Positions 1-5,938 are shown, counted from the first letter of the stretch. The stretch: DNA of 6,293 bases from Clostridia bacterium (GCA_900762945.1 CAAFIN010000199.1:1-6293); one strand, 5' to 3'. Notes: generated by a model from the sequence alone, not told the origin. Numbers and translations: made by a program.

Positions 1-42
1 AATCGCGGCTCGGCGGTATACTAAGCAAAAACGGAGAAATTT

Positions 43-1038
43 ATGAACGCAATAGTACTTGCGGGCGGCTTCGGCTCGAGGCTTCGCCCGCTCACCGACG
101 CGACCCCGAAACCTATGCTGAAAATCGCCAACGTTCCTATGCTCGACTACGTCGTGGCGTGGCTGGCGTTCTACGGCTATACCGATATTACGTTTACGCT
201 CGGGTATCTGCCCGATATAGTCAAAGATTTCGTTTCCGACTATAAGGGAATAAACGCACGATTCACGCTTGAAACCGAGCCGCTCGGCACGGCGGGCGCG
301 GTTAAAAACGCCGAAGCGAACCTCGACGATATCTTCGTGGTGGCGAGCGGCGACGCACTCAGCGACGTGAACCTCGGTAAAATGCTCGACTTTCACCTTG
401 GCGGCGGCGCAGAGGTCACTATGGCTTGCGCTACGGTCAAAGATCCGCGGCTTTACGGAGTCGTGAGAGCGGACGAGGACGGGACGGTTAACGGCTTTAT
501 CGAAAAGCCTGTCACCGCGGAGTACGGCAATCTTGTCAACGCCGGCATCTATATAATGAATAAAAGCGTGCTGTCGCAAGTGCCGAACGACGTAAAGTTC
601 GATTTTTCACGCGACCTTTTTCCGTCGCTCGTGTCCGCCCGCAAAATAAAAACGTTCGTTCACGACGGCTACTGGTGCGACATCGGCGACAAAACGAGTT
701 ATTACCGCGCCAACTTCTTTATGAAAGACGGCGGATTTTACCCGCGCGTGCCGTCGTTTTCCGCGGAACGCTATTCGTCAAGGTTCAGCCGCGACAATCT
801 CGTGTCGAAGTCCGCGGTCACGGTAGGGTACGCGGCGAACTCGATAATAGGCGAAAACGCCCGTATAGCCTCGGGCGCTGCGATATCCGACTGTGTGGTA
901 CTAGACGGAGCGCTGGTGACCTGTCGCCGCAGATTTGCCGTAATCGGCGCGGATTTCATCGAAGATATACCGGGGATTTCGACAGAATACGCGGCTTACG
1001 GCGAGAAAACGGATAAAATATTTCAAACCGGCATATAA
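43..1038 (+). CDS. NDP-sugar pyrophosphorylase (mannose-1-phosphate guanylyltransferase-like)
   Basis: This 331-residue cytosolic enzyme is predicted to transfer a nucleotidyl group from an NTP to a sugar 1-phosphate, making an activated sugar for glycan or envelope synthesis. The N-terminal Rossmann-like nucleotidyltransferase domain (about 1-230) shows the signature LAGGFGSRLRPLT at 6-18 followed by PKPM at 22-25. It also has GTAGA at 82-86, the metal-site loop SGDAL at 102-106 (NGD is commoner), EKP at 154-156 and NAG at 166-168. Residues about 254-292 look like short left-handed beta-helix repeats (IIGENARIASGAAISDCVV), as in GMPP-type enzymes. There is no phosphomannomutase domain, so it is the short form. 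The ATG at 43 has a GGAG at 33-36 with a 6-nt spacer. The family is clear, but the exact sugar and nucleotide (GDP-mannose or another) cannot be read from sequence alone. No clear terminator follows it, so read-through into the downstream operon is possible. Confidence 0.9.
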   Translation: MNAIVLAGGFGSRLRPLTDATPKPMLKIANVPMLDYVVAWLAFYGYTDITFTLGYLPDIVKDFVSDYKGINARFTLETEPLGTAGAVKNAEANLDDIFVVASGDALSDVNLGKMLDFHLGGGAEVTMACATVKDPRLYGVVRADEDGTVNGFIEKPVTAEYGNLVNAGIYIMNKSVLSQVPNDVKFDFSRDLFPSLVSARKIKTFVHDGYWCDIGDKTSYYRANFFMKDGGFYPRVPSFSAERYSSRFSRDNLVSKSAVTVGYAANSIIGENARIASGAAISDCVVLDGALVTCRRRFAVIGADFIEDIPGISTEYAAYGEKTDKIFQTGI

Positions 1039-1043
1039 AACGA

Positions 1044-1072
1044 TTGTCTTTTTCGGAAAAACCTTGTATAAT
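1044..1072 (+). promoter_or_regulatory. Sigma-A type promoter for the rnj-trmR-trhP operon
   Basis: TTGTCT at 1044-1049 and a perfect TATAAT at 1067-1072 are separated by exactly 17 nt. The -35 matches the consensus at 4 of 6 positions. The predicted start site is near 1079, giving an unusually long 5' leader of about 114 nt before the RNase J start codon. The promoter begins only a few bases after the stop of the upstream pyrophosphorylase gene. Confidence 0.7.
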
Positions 1073-1127
1073 AGATTAGGAAACTTGAATTAAAGCGATA
1101 CCTTTGGATGAACGAACCTGCGCCGAA

Positions 1128-1200
1128 TTTGCGTAGCGTAATTTCACGCGGTGTCGCAAAATATATTTTAATCTATTTTACGGAGGCAAATTTTGCGACA
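1128..1200 (+). promoter_or_regulatory. Candidate two-state leader hairpin over the RNase J start
   Basis: TGTCGCAAAAT at 1152-1162 is a perfect 11-bp inverted repeat of ATTTTGCGACA at 1190-1200. Folding it places the GGAGG (1182-1186) in the 27-nt loop and the TTG start codon (1193-1195) inside the stem. An alternative upstream fold pairs TTTGCG (1128-1133) with CGCAAA (1155-1160), and an inner GCGT/ACGC stem pairs 1136-1139 with 1146-1149. This uses the same bases as the left arm of the first hairpin, so the two folds exclude each other. The pairings are directly visible. That they control translation, for example as autoregulation by RNase J or as a ligand- or temperature-dependent switch, is inference. 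Confidence 0.55.
1182..1195 (+). promoter_or_regulatory. Ribosome binding site and TTG start of RNase J
   Basis: A strong GGAGG at 1182-1186 lies 6 nt before the TTG at 1193-1195. The next in-frame ATG would be Met25, which would remove the conserved first strand and the GGVGEIGKN segment at 16-24. The TTG is therefore the supported start. A rare start codon combined with a strong Shine-Dalgarno fits translationally limited expression. Confidence 0.8.
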
Positions 1201-2866
1201 AAATTTTGAAGAATCCGCGCTTAAAGTCATTTTTATAGGCGGCGTGGGTGAAATCGGTAAGAATATGACCGCGCTTCAGTACGGCGACGAAATCATCGTC
1301 ATCGACTGCGGCTGTACTTTCCCGGACAGCGACATGCCGGGCATCGATCTCGTGATTCCCGACGACGCGTACCTTCTCGCGAACAAGGACAAGGTAAAGG
1401 GTATCGTCCTTACTCACGGTCACGAGGACCATATCGGCGCGCTTCCTTATATCTTAAAGGATCTTAACGTACCCGTGTACGGCACGAAACTCACACTTGC
1501 ACTCGTCGACGCAAAACTTCGCGAGCAGAAAGTGGAGGGCAATCTCAACGTGGTCAAGTCCAAAAGCGTAGTGGCTTTGGGCGAGAACTTCAAGGTCGAG
1601 TTCGTCAAGGTCAGCCACTCGATCGCGGGCAGCTGCGCGTTGGCGATCACCACGCCGATCGGCGTAGTTTTCCACTCGGGTGACTTCAAGGTCGACTTTA
1701 CGCCTATCGACGGCAACCTTATCGACCTTCGCCGCATTTCCGAAATCGGCAGTAAGGGCGTGTTGCTGATGATGTGCGAAAGCACGAATATCGAGCGTCC
1801 CGGTTCGTCAATGAGCGAGTCCAACGTCGGCGCTTCGCTTAACCATATCTTCGCGGAAAACGCCGACAGACGAATTTTCGTCGCGACGTTCGCTTCGAAT
1901 ATTCACCGTCTGCAACAGATCGTCGACATTGCCAGAAGGTATAAACGCAAGGTTGCGTTCGGCGGCAGAAGCATGATCAATATCGTCGAGTGTGCCACGA
2001 AAATCGGCGAACTCAAACTCGACAAGAACAATATCATAGATATCGAGCAAATCAACAAGGAAGAGGACAAAAACCTCTGCATAATCACGACCGGCAGTCA
2101 GGGCGAGCCTATGAGCGCGCTTACCCGTATCGCTTCGGACGAATTCAATAAGGTCACTATCGGCTACAACGACACCGTTATCATTTCCGCTTCGCCGATT
2201 CCCGGCAACGAGCGTATGGTGTACAACGTCATCAACAACCTATACAGAAGAGGAGCGAAAGTCATTTACGAAAGCCTCGCCGAGATCCACGCTTCGGGTC
2301 ACGCTTGTCAGGACGAAATCAAACTGATGCACTCGCTGATCAAGCCGAAATTCTTTATTCCGGTACACGGCGAGCGCAGACACCTGCAAAAGCACGCCGA
2401 ACTCGCCGTAAAAATGGGTACGCCGCCGACGAATATCGTCATTACCGATATCGGCAACGTGGTAGAAGTCACTAAAAACTCCATACGTATCGGCGACAAC
2501 GTGCCGTCGGGCTGCTTGCTTGTCGACGGCTTGGGTGTGGGCGACGTCGGAAGCGTGGTACTCAGAGATCGCAAACACCTTGCCGAAGAAGGAATGATCG
2601 TCGCGGTAATCGGCGTGAACTCGCTTTCCGGCGAAATCTACGGCGTGGATATCACTTCGCGCGGCTTTATGTACAGCAAGGACGAGTCCGAAAAACTGCT
2701 CGCCGAAGCCAAAGAAGTCACCAAACATGCGCTCGAGAGTATCGATCTCAAGGGCGTAGGCGACTGGACGGGAGTCAAGAATCAGGTCAAAAAAGAACTT
2801 AAAAATCTGTTCTTCAAGCGCACCCGCCGCAACCCGATGATTATCCCCGTGATAATGGAAAACTAA
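1193..2866 (+). CDS. rnj: Ribonuclease J (metallo-beta-lactamase / beta-CASP RNase)
   Basis: RNase J has 5'-to-3' exonuclease and endonuclease activity and is central to mRNA turnover and rRNA maturation in bacteria that use it. At 557 residues it matches the usual length (about 555). The metallo-beta-lactamase core carries the zinc ligands HGHEDH (75-80), His142 (in SHS), Asp164 (in HSGDFK) and His392 (in VHGE). The beta-CASP insertion includes ATFASNIHRLQQ (231-242) and TGSQGEP (300-306), with HASGH at 366-370. The C-terminal domain runs from about 450 to 557 and ends in the typical RRNPMIIPVIMEN. Because every metal ligand is present, it should be catalytically active, more J1-like than a degenerate J2. 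It starts with TTG and heads an operon with trmR, whose start lies one base past the RNase J stop. The leader can fold over its own start site, suggesting post-transcriptional control. Confidence 0.97.
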   Translation: MRQNFEESALKVIFIGGVGEIGKNMTALQYGDEIIVIDCGCTFPDSDMPGIDLVIPDDAYLLANKDKVKGIVLTHGHEDHIGALPYILKDLNVPVYGTKLTLALVDAKLREQKVEGNLNVVKSKSVVALGENFKVEFVKVSHSIAGSCALAITTPIGVVFHSGDFKVDFTPIDGNLIDLRRISEIGSKGVLLMMCESTNIERPGSSMSESNVGASLNHIFAENADRRIFVATFASNIHRLQQIVDIARRYKRKVAFGGRSMINIVECATKIGELKLDKNNIIDIEQINKEEDKNLCIITTGSQGEPMSALTRIASDEFNKVTIGYNDTVIISASPIPGNERMVYNVINNLYRRGAKVIYESLAEIHASGHACQDEIKLMHSLIKPKFFIPVHGERRHLQKHAELAVKMGTPPTNIVITDIGNVVEVTKNSIRIGDNVPSGCLLVDGLGVGDVGSVVLRDRKHLAEEGMIVAVIGVNSLSGEIYGVDITSRGFMYSKDESEKLLAEAKEVTKHALESIDLKGVGDWTGVKNQVKKELKNLFFKRTRRNPMIIPVIMEN

Positions 2867-2867
2867 T

Positions 2868-3512
2868 ATGCCTTTCAAAACCCCGAGCGGCGAATCGGTC
2901 TATATCCGCAGACACTTGGCGGAAGAAACCGACCCGGTGCTGAAAGAAATGATCGCGTTCGCCGACGAGCATTACGTTCCGATATTGCTCCCCGAGTCGG
3001 CGGCGCTATTGAAACAAATCGTTATGCTGGCTGAACCCAAAAAGATTTTGGAAATCGGCACGGCGATAGGGTACAGTACCCAACTGATTTTGCGTAGCGG
3101 CGGCGAACACGTCTACACGATCGAAGTCAAAGAGGAACTCGTCGAACGCGCCAAACGCTACCTCGAGCGCGCCGGGCTTGCTTGCCGCGTTACGTTCTTT
3201 ACCGGCGACGCTTCGGAAATTCTTCCGCTTGCCGTCGGCGAGTACGACTTCGTGTTTATGGACGGACCGAAAACCCGCTATATCGAGTTTTTGCCGCACG
3301 TAATGCGTATGCTTCGACCGGGCGGCGTTCTTCTGTGCGACAACGTGCTGTGGAACGGTATGGTCACCGGCAAGACCGAAACGCAAAAGAATAAGTCCAC
3401 GATCGTTCACGGGCTTGACGCGTTTTTGACCGCGATATGCTCCGACCCCGCGCTTACCACTTCGATATTGCCGGTCGGCGACGGAATGAGCCTCAGTATC
3501 AAAGAACGATAG
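2868..3512 (+). CDS. trmR: tRNA 5-hydroxyuridine methyltransferase TrmR-like O-methyltransferase
   Basis: This 214-residue SAM-dependent enzyme belongs to the YrrM/COMT-like O-methyltransferase family. In Bacillus subtilis TrmR methylates 5-hydroxyuridine at tRNA wobble position 34 to give 5-methoxyuridine. The SAM-binding motif LEIGTAIGYST lies at 61-71, and the acidic end of strand 2 is TIEVKEE (84-90). The metal-site residues appear as Asp132 in MDGPK and Asp158-Asn159 in LCDNVLWNG. MDGPK replaces the DAAK form common in relatives. The ATG at 2868 lies one base after the rnj stop with only a weak purine stretch (GGAAAA, 2857-2862) before it, so translational coupling to rnj is likely. The downstream U32 gene encodes the expected partner that makes the hydroxyuridine substrate, which supports the tRNA role over a small-molecule catechol methyltransferase. 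Confidence 0.85.
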   Translation: MPFKTPSGESVYIRRHLAEETDPVLKEMIAFADEHYVPILLPESAALLKQIVMLAEPKKILEIGTAIGYSTQLILRSGGEHVYTIEVKEELVERAKRYLERAGLACRVTFFTGDASEILPLAVGEYDFVFMDGPKTRYIEFLPHVMRMLRPGGVLLCDNVLWNGMVTGKTETQKNKSTIVHGLDAFLTAICSDPALTTSILPVGDGMSLSIKER

Positions 3513-3613
3513 AATACTGAATAATAATCGCGCGGAAAAATAAACGGACATACTTGCGGCGCGGATAAAACGAACGCCGCGACGAGAAAACCAAACGATT
3601 AAAAGGAGTAATT
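3513..3613 (+). other. trmR-trhP intergenic spacer with a GC hairpin
   Basis: This 101-nt gap has no ORF and no clear promoter. GCGGCG at 3556-3561 pairs with CGCCGC at 3575-3580 across a 13-nt loop. No U-run follows, so it is not a good terminator. It could be an RNA-processing or stability element, or chance. AGGAG at 3604-3608 is the ribosome binding site for the next gene, 5 nt from its ATG. Confidence 0.35.
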
Positions 3614-4840
3614 ATGCTGGAATTACTTGCGCCGGCAGGGAACTTCGACAGATTGAAAACGGCTCTGTACTTCGGCGCGGACGCCGTTTATCTTGCGTAT
3701 AAAGACTACGGACTGCGCGCGTTCGCCGACAATTTCGACCGCGACCAACTGCGTGAAGCGGTGGAGTACGTCCACGCCCGCGGCAAAAAAGTCTACGTCA
3801 CCGTCAATATTTTTGCGCACGACCACGACTTCGGGAATATGCCCGAATTTCTAAGACTTCTCGAAGGAATTAAGCCCGACGGCGCTATCGTCAGCGATCT
3901 CGGCGTCGCCGCGCTTATGAAAAAGTACGCTCCGTCCGTGCCGCTTCACCTCAGCACTCAAGCGAACTTAACGAACAAGCACGCCGCCCGCGAGTACGTC
4001 GACTACGGCTTCAAGCGGCTCGTCGTCGCCCGCGAACTTACGCTCGACGAGGTTAAGAAAATACGCGACTATATCCCGGACGATATCGAAATCGAAGCGT
4101 TCGTGCACGGAGCTATGTGTATTTCGTATTCCGGCCGGTGTCTGCTCAGCAATTTTCTCACAGGCAGAAACGGCAATCACGGCGAGTGTGCTCAGAGTTG
4201 TCGTTGGGAATATACGCTGAAAGAGAAGAATCGCGACGACGAACTCCCGATCGAAGAGGACGAGCGCGGTTCTTATATTCTCAACAGCAAGGATATGAAT
4301 ATGCTCGCGTACCTCGACAAAATGGTCGACGCGGGCGTGACGAGTTTCAAAATCGAGGGCAGAGTAAAGACCGAGTATTACGTCGCTTCTGTCGTGAACT
4401 GCTACCGCAAGGCGCTCGATATTCTGAAAAAGCAACGTGAAAAAGGCGAGCCTTACGTCTTGCCCGAAACTCTTGCTCTCGATCTCAAAAAGCCCTCTCA
4501 CCGCAATTATTGCACGGGCTTTTACCTCGGCGACATTGCCGATAATCAATGCTACGAAACTTCCAAGCCCCGCCAGACCTACGAATTTACCGCGCTCGTT
4601 CTCGACAAATTCGACGGCGGAGCGGTAGTGGAAATGCGCAACCGATTCAAAGTCGGCGACGAACTCGAAGTACTTTCACCGAGCGACTATCATAACTCGA
4701 TAATCAAAGTAGAGAAGCTGACCGACGAGAATGAAGCGCCCGTGTCCGACGCCTACCTCGTCAAACAACGTTTGCGCCTTTATACTTCAGTTCCGCTGGC
4801 TCCCGGCGATATGCTGAGAAAGGAACTCCGAACCGAGTAA
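3614..4840 (+). CDS. trhP: U32 family protein, TrhP-like tRNA hydroxylation protein
   Basis: This 408-residue protein belongs to the U32 'peptidase' family. In B. subtilis and E. coli, TrhP members instead support prephenate-dependent hydroxylation of tRNA uridine 34 and are associated with an Fe-S cluster. The N-terminal part is a TIM-barrel-like region starting LLAPAGNFDRLKTALYFGAD (4-23), with QANLTNKHAA at 116-125. The family signature spans 161-179, from EAF to CLLS, with Cys169 and Cys176. Cys192 and Cys196 follow, giving a four-cysteine set suitable for a cluster; Cys263, Cys300 and Cys313 are also present. Residues about 318-404 form the C-terminal beta-rich domain. The length resembles B. 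subtilis YrrO (about 420) rather than the shorter YrrN, which has no separate homologue in this window. It follows trmR in the same order as yrrM-yrrN-yrrO, so both likely act in 5-methoxyuridine synthesis. Calling it a protease would probably be wrong. Confidence 0.87.
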   Translation: MLELLAPAGNFDRLKTALYFGADAVYLAYKDYGLRAFADNFDRDQLREAVEYVHARGKKVYVTVNIFAHDHDFGNMPEFLRLLEGIKPDGAIVSDLGVAALMKKYAPSVPLHLSTQANLTNKHAAREYVDYGFKRLVVARELTLDEVKKIRDYIPDDIEIEAFVHGAMCISYSGRCLLSNFLTGRNGNHGECAQSCRWEYTLKEKNRDDELPIEEDERGSYILNSKDMNMLAYLDKMVDAGVTSFKIEGRVKTEYYVASVVNCYRKALDILKKQREKGEPYVLPETLALDLKKPSHRNYCTGFYLGDIADNQCYETSKPRQTYEFTALVLDKFDGGAVVEMRNRFKVGDELEVLSPSDYHNSIIKVEKLTDENEAPVSDAYLVKQRLRLYTSVPLAPGDMLRKELRTE

Positions 4841-4873
4841 ACGCATTAGTCTTTTATTATTTTCCGCGTCGTC

Positions 4874-4901
4874 GGATTTCCGGACTATGCTCGAAATGAC
4901 T
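4874..4901 (-). repeat. Degenerate inverted copy of a GTCATcccGAGCGAAG-type intergenic repeat
   Basis: Read on the minus strand, this segment matches the copy at 5023-5050 at 18 of 28 positions. The best blocks are GTCAT, CGAGC and AGTC. It is the most eroded of the three copies and points in the opposite direction. Confidence 0.5.
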
Positions 4902-4951
4902 TATAGTGTTGGATATTATTTAAAAGTATCGCGTAGCCCAACTTTTCCCGC

Positions 4952-4990
4952 CGTCATCATGAGGGAGCGTAAGCGACCGTAAGGATCACC
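4952..4990 (+). repeat. GTCATcatGAG-type intergenic repeat, variant with GGAGCGTAAGCGACCGTAAGGATC
   Basis: The copy opens with CGTCATC, then GAG and a run of GCG/AAGC purine-rich steps, and ends in AAGGATCACC. It resembles the widely scattered 'GTCATCCTGAGC...GAAGGATC' repeats that I recall from many bacterial intergenic regions. That family assignment is from memory, not from a search. Confidence 0.6.
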
Positions 4991-5022
4991 TACATAGAAC
5001 CGCTATCTAATCCTTATTATTG

Positions 5023-5050
5023 CGTCATCCCGAGCGAAGTCGAGGGCTCC
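5023..5050 (+). repeat. GTCATcccGAGCGAAGTCGAGG-type intergenic repeat
   Basis: This is the clearest copy, reading CGTCATCCCGAGCGAAGTCG from 5023 to 5042 and continuing to GGGCTCC. It lies 71 bp after, and in the same orientation as, the copy at 4952. Such elements are non-autonomous and have no coding capacity. The 79-codon minus-strand reading frame that crosses it is an artefact. Confidence 0.65.
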
Positions 5051-5281
5051 GGGCGAAGCCGCAGTATAATTATAAAAAATCCCGCGCGCCTTCCGTTTTA
5101 CCTCGGCAAACCTCTGATACGTAGCGCGTAAGTATCCCCGACTTGGAACGAATACATATTCTTTTATACTATTCCCACGTGAGCGAAACCGCATAAAATG
5201 CATAAAAGCCGCGGCTTTATAACAATCGACAAAACTCGTCAAGCTTCGACAAAGAACGATATTATTCTGCGTACATAAAGT

Positions 5282-5310
5282 TTGCTATTATGGGAAACGA
5301 GTGGTATAAT
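5282..5310 (+). promoter_or_regulatory. Extended -10 sigma-A promoter for the 5317 RNA
   Basis: TTGCTA at 5282-5287 and a perfect TATAAT at 5305-5310 are separated by exactly 17 nt. A TG at 5302-5303 gives an extended -10 (TGG-TATAAT). The predicted start is about 5317. No protein gene follows on this strand before the terminator at 5497-5528, so the product should be a non-coding RNA. Confidence 0.75.
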
Positions 5311-5439
5311 GTAAGTGTCGTTTGAAAGAAACCGTTCCTTTCAAATGGTGCCGCAATAAACGCGGTACGACTCTCAGACAAACCCACGTAGCAGTGATAC
5401 CGAGGCTACCGTGGGCTTTGTTCTAGTCCGTGCAAAATT

Positions 5440-5501
5440 ATGTCGGTGCTTTATAAATAAATATCGGTATGAACAAGTAAATGTCGGTATTATACGAAAA
5501 A
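5440..5501 (+). repeat. Three degenerate ~21-nt direct repeats, core TRTCGGT
   Basis: Three units start at 5440, 5461 and 5481. Their openings are ATGTCGGTGCTTTATAAATA, ATATCGGTATGAACAAGTAA and ATGTCGGTATTATACGAAAA. The periods are 21 and 20 nt, and TCGGT is invariant. They lie in the 3' half of the candidate RNA, directly before the terminator, whose left arm overlaps unit 3. Units 2 and 3 share the 7-mer TCGGTAT, which complements the apical loop of the upstream hairpin. Confidence 0.6.
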
Positions 5502-5528
5502 CGCGCCTTAAATTTAAGACGCGTTTTT
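5497..5528. terminator. Bidirectional intrinsic terminator
   Basis: AAAAACGCG (5497-5505) pairs with CGCGTTTTT (5520-5528), and the stem continues inward after one mismatch through CTTA/TAAG with an AATT loop. The T-run on the plus strand and the A-run on its left arm make it work in both directions. It would end the (+) RNA started at 5317 and the (-) transcript of the XRE gene whose stop is at 5560. Confidence 0.8.
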
Positions 5529-5559
5529 GATTTATACTGATTTCTTAATTTAAAAGGAA

Positions 5560-5790
5560 CTATTCCTCAAGCCCCAAAAGGTAATCGGCAGATACTTCGA
5601 AAAATGCGGCGCAACGAATAATCGCTACCGCGCTCGGCTCGGACTGTCCGTTAATCCATTTTGAAACGGCGCGCTGAGTATACCCGGTAGAAGCGGCTAC
5701 ATCCGCTTGCGTCATATTTTTTTCTTTCATCAGCTCGCTTAGAACTTTTCCGAAGTCCGATCTTATTATTTTTGTAACTTCACTTTTCAT
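5560..5790 (-). CDS. XRE-family HTH transcriptional regulator
   Basis: This 76-residue protein is almost entirely one HTH_3 (Cro/CI-type) DNA-binding domain. Residues about 11-73 give the five-helix fold, starting FGKVLSELMKEKNMTQADVA (13-32). The helix-turn-helix is at roughly 27-46, with recognition helix TQRAVSKWING (38-48). The domain ends in the typical FFEVSADYLLGLEE (63-76). There is no sensor, protease or dimerisation domain, so it is a minimal regulator that probably acts as a dimer. The ATG at 5790-5788 lacks a good Shine-Dalgarno, and no clear promoter was found for it. It is divergent from the zinc-ribbon gene at 5958, and the 167-bp gap holds two palindromic sites that it could bind. 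That pairing is inferred from position only. Its stop lies about 30 bp from the shared terminator. Confidence 0.88.
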   Translation of the reverse strand: MKSEVTKIIRSDFGKVLSELMKEKNMTQADVAASTGYTQRAVSKWINGQSEPSAVAIIRCAAFFEVSADYLLGLEE

Positions 5791-5887
5791 TTTACTTCGA
5801 TCCCGTTGTCCGCATATTTTTTTGTCGTGTGTCGATCCTTGCCGGTCTTACTATCAATCAATTCTATAACTTTTATTCTAAAAATAC

Positions 5888-5916
5888 TTGACATAGAACA
5901 ATAGTTCTGATACACT
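5888..5916 (+). promoter_or_regulatory. Promoter of the zinc-ribbon gene
   Basis: A perfect TTGACA at 5888-5893 and TACACT at 5911-5916 are spaced by 17 nt, with TG at 5908-5909 giving an extended -10. The predicted start site is near 5923. One palindromic operator fills most of the spacer and a second sits at about +2 to +15, so the promoter looks strong but repressible. Confidence 0.75.
5895..5908. promoter_or_regulatory. Operator 1, AGAAC-AATA-GTTCT
   Basis: A perfect 5-bp inverted repeat around a 4-bp centre lies between the -35 and -10 elements. Together with flanking bases it forms part of a 19-bp direct repeat with operator 2 (AGAACRATAGTTCTRATAC, 17 of 19 identical). A bound dimer would block RNA polymerase. 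The GAAC-N4-GTTC core also resembles the LexA/DinR box of Bacillota. Confidence 0.7.
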
Positions 5917-5924
5917 AAATCTTA

Positions 5925-5938
5925 AGAACGATAGTTCT
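5925..5938. promoter_or_regulatory. Operator 2, AGAAC-GATA-GTTCT
   Basis: This is a second copy of the same palindrome, with centres exactly 30 bp (about three helical turns) from operator 1. It lies just past the predicted start site and 7 bp before the Shine-Dalgarno. Same-face spacing would permit cooperative binding. Confidence 0.7.

Larger units (their letters stand above)
4841..5281. other. Gene-free intergenic stretch after trhP
   Basis: No convincing protein gene was found. The first half contains three diverged short repeats (listed separately). An imperfect T-rich stretch follows the trhP stop but without a convincing stem, so the operon's terminator is not obvious. AAAGCCGCGGCTTT at 5205-5218 is a perfect palindrome, but it could only form a 5-bp stem with a CGCG loop and has no U-run. 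The remaining sequence shows nothing I can assign. Confidence 0.6.
5317..5528 (+). ncRNA. Unrecognised structured non-coding RNA, about 210 nt
   Basis: The transcript is bounded by a strong promoter and a symmetrical terminator and has no plausible ORF. Beginning at the predicted +1, GTCGT (5317-5321) pairs with ACGAC (5367-5371) and closes a three-way junction. One arm is TTGAAAG/CTTTCAA (5322-5328 with 5338-5344). The other is GCCGC/GCGGT (5350-5354 with 5362-5366). A long hairpin follows, 5376-5392 with 5405-5424, built on CCCACGTAGC/GCTACCGTGGG with one bulged C and extended by ACAAA/TTTGT. Its 12-nt loop contains ATACCGA (5397-5403), which is fully complementary to TCGGTAT at 5464-5470 and 5484-5490, so a pseudoknot is possible. 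The XRE gene beyond the terminator is on the opposite strand, so this is not a cis leader for it. I do not recognise the family. A raiA-like or other large clostridial RNA could be tested. An alternative is that transcription ends near 5424 after the long hairpin, although the U-run there is poor. Confidence 0.6.

Noticed and set aside
1..24. Possible C-terminal end of an upstream gene (frame 1, stop TAA at 22-24)
   Set aside because: Only seven codons are visible, and frame 2 also ends nearby in an ATGA overlap at 43-46, so the reading frame cannot be decided.
1108..1209. 33-codon frame starting ATG in the RNase J leader and overlapping the rnj start in another frame
   Set aside because: No Shine-Dalgarno precedes it, and the peptide has no recognisable leader-peptide pattern. 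It could still matter for leader regulation, but it is not supported as a gene.
2240..2878. 212-codon antisense frame within rnj
   Set aside because: It is a shadow frame of a confidently assigned gene and shows no domain.
4117..4440. 107-codon plus-strand frame inside trhP
   Set aside because: It lies fully inside the conserved U32 coding region in another frame, with no independent start signal.
5205..5218. Palindrome AAAGCCGCGGCTTT as a terminator
   Set aside because: The stem would be only 5 bp and no U-run follows on either strand.
5003..5242. 79-codon minus-strand ORF between trhP and the ncRNA
   Set aside because: It crosses the intergenic repeat, and its C-terminal part is just the translated repeat. 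It has no domain and no convincing ribosome binding site.
5338..5385. Glycine riboswitch suggested by ACTCTCAGACAAA
   Set aside because: The paired 5' GGAGAG strand and the conserved GCCGAAGG-GCAA core are missing, and no downstream gene on this strand would be controlled.
5440..5540. Short peptides MSVLYK and MSVLYEKRALNLRRVFDLY read from the repeat units
   Set aside because: No ribosome binding sites. The second runs straight through the terminator hairpin. Both are by-products of the repeat sequence.
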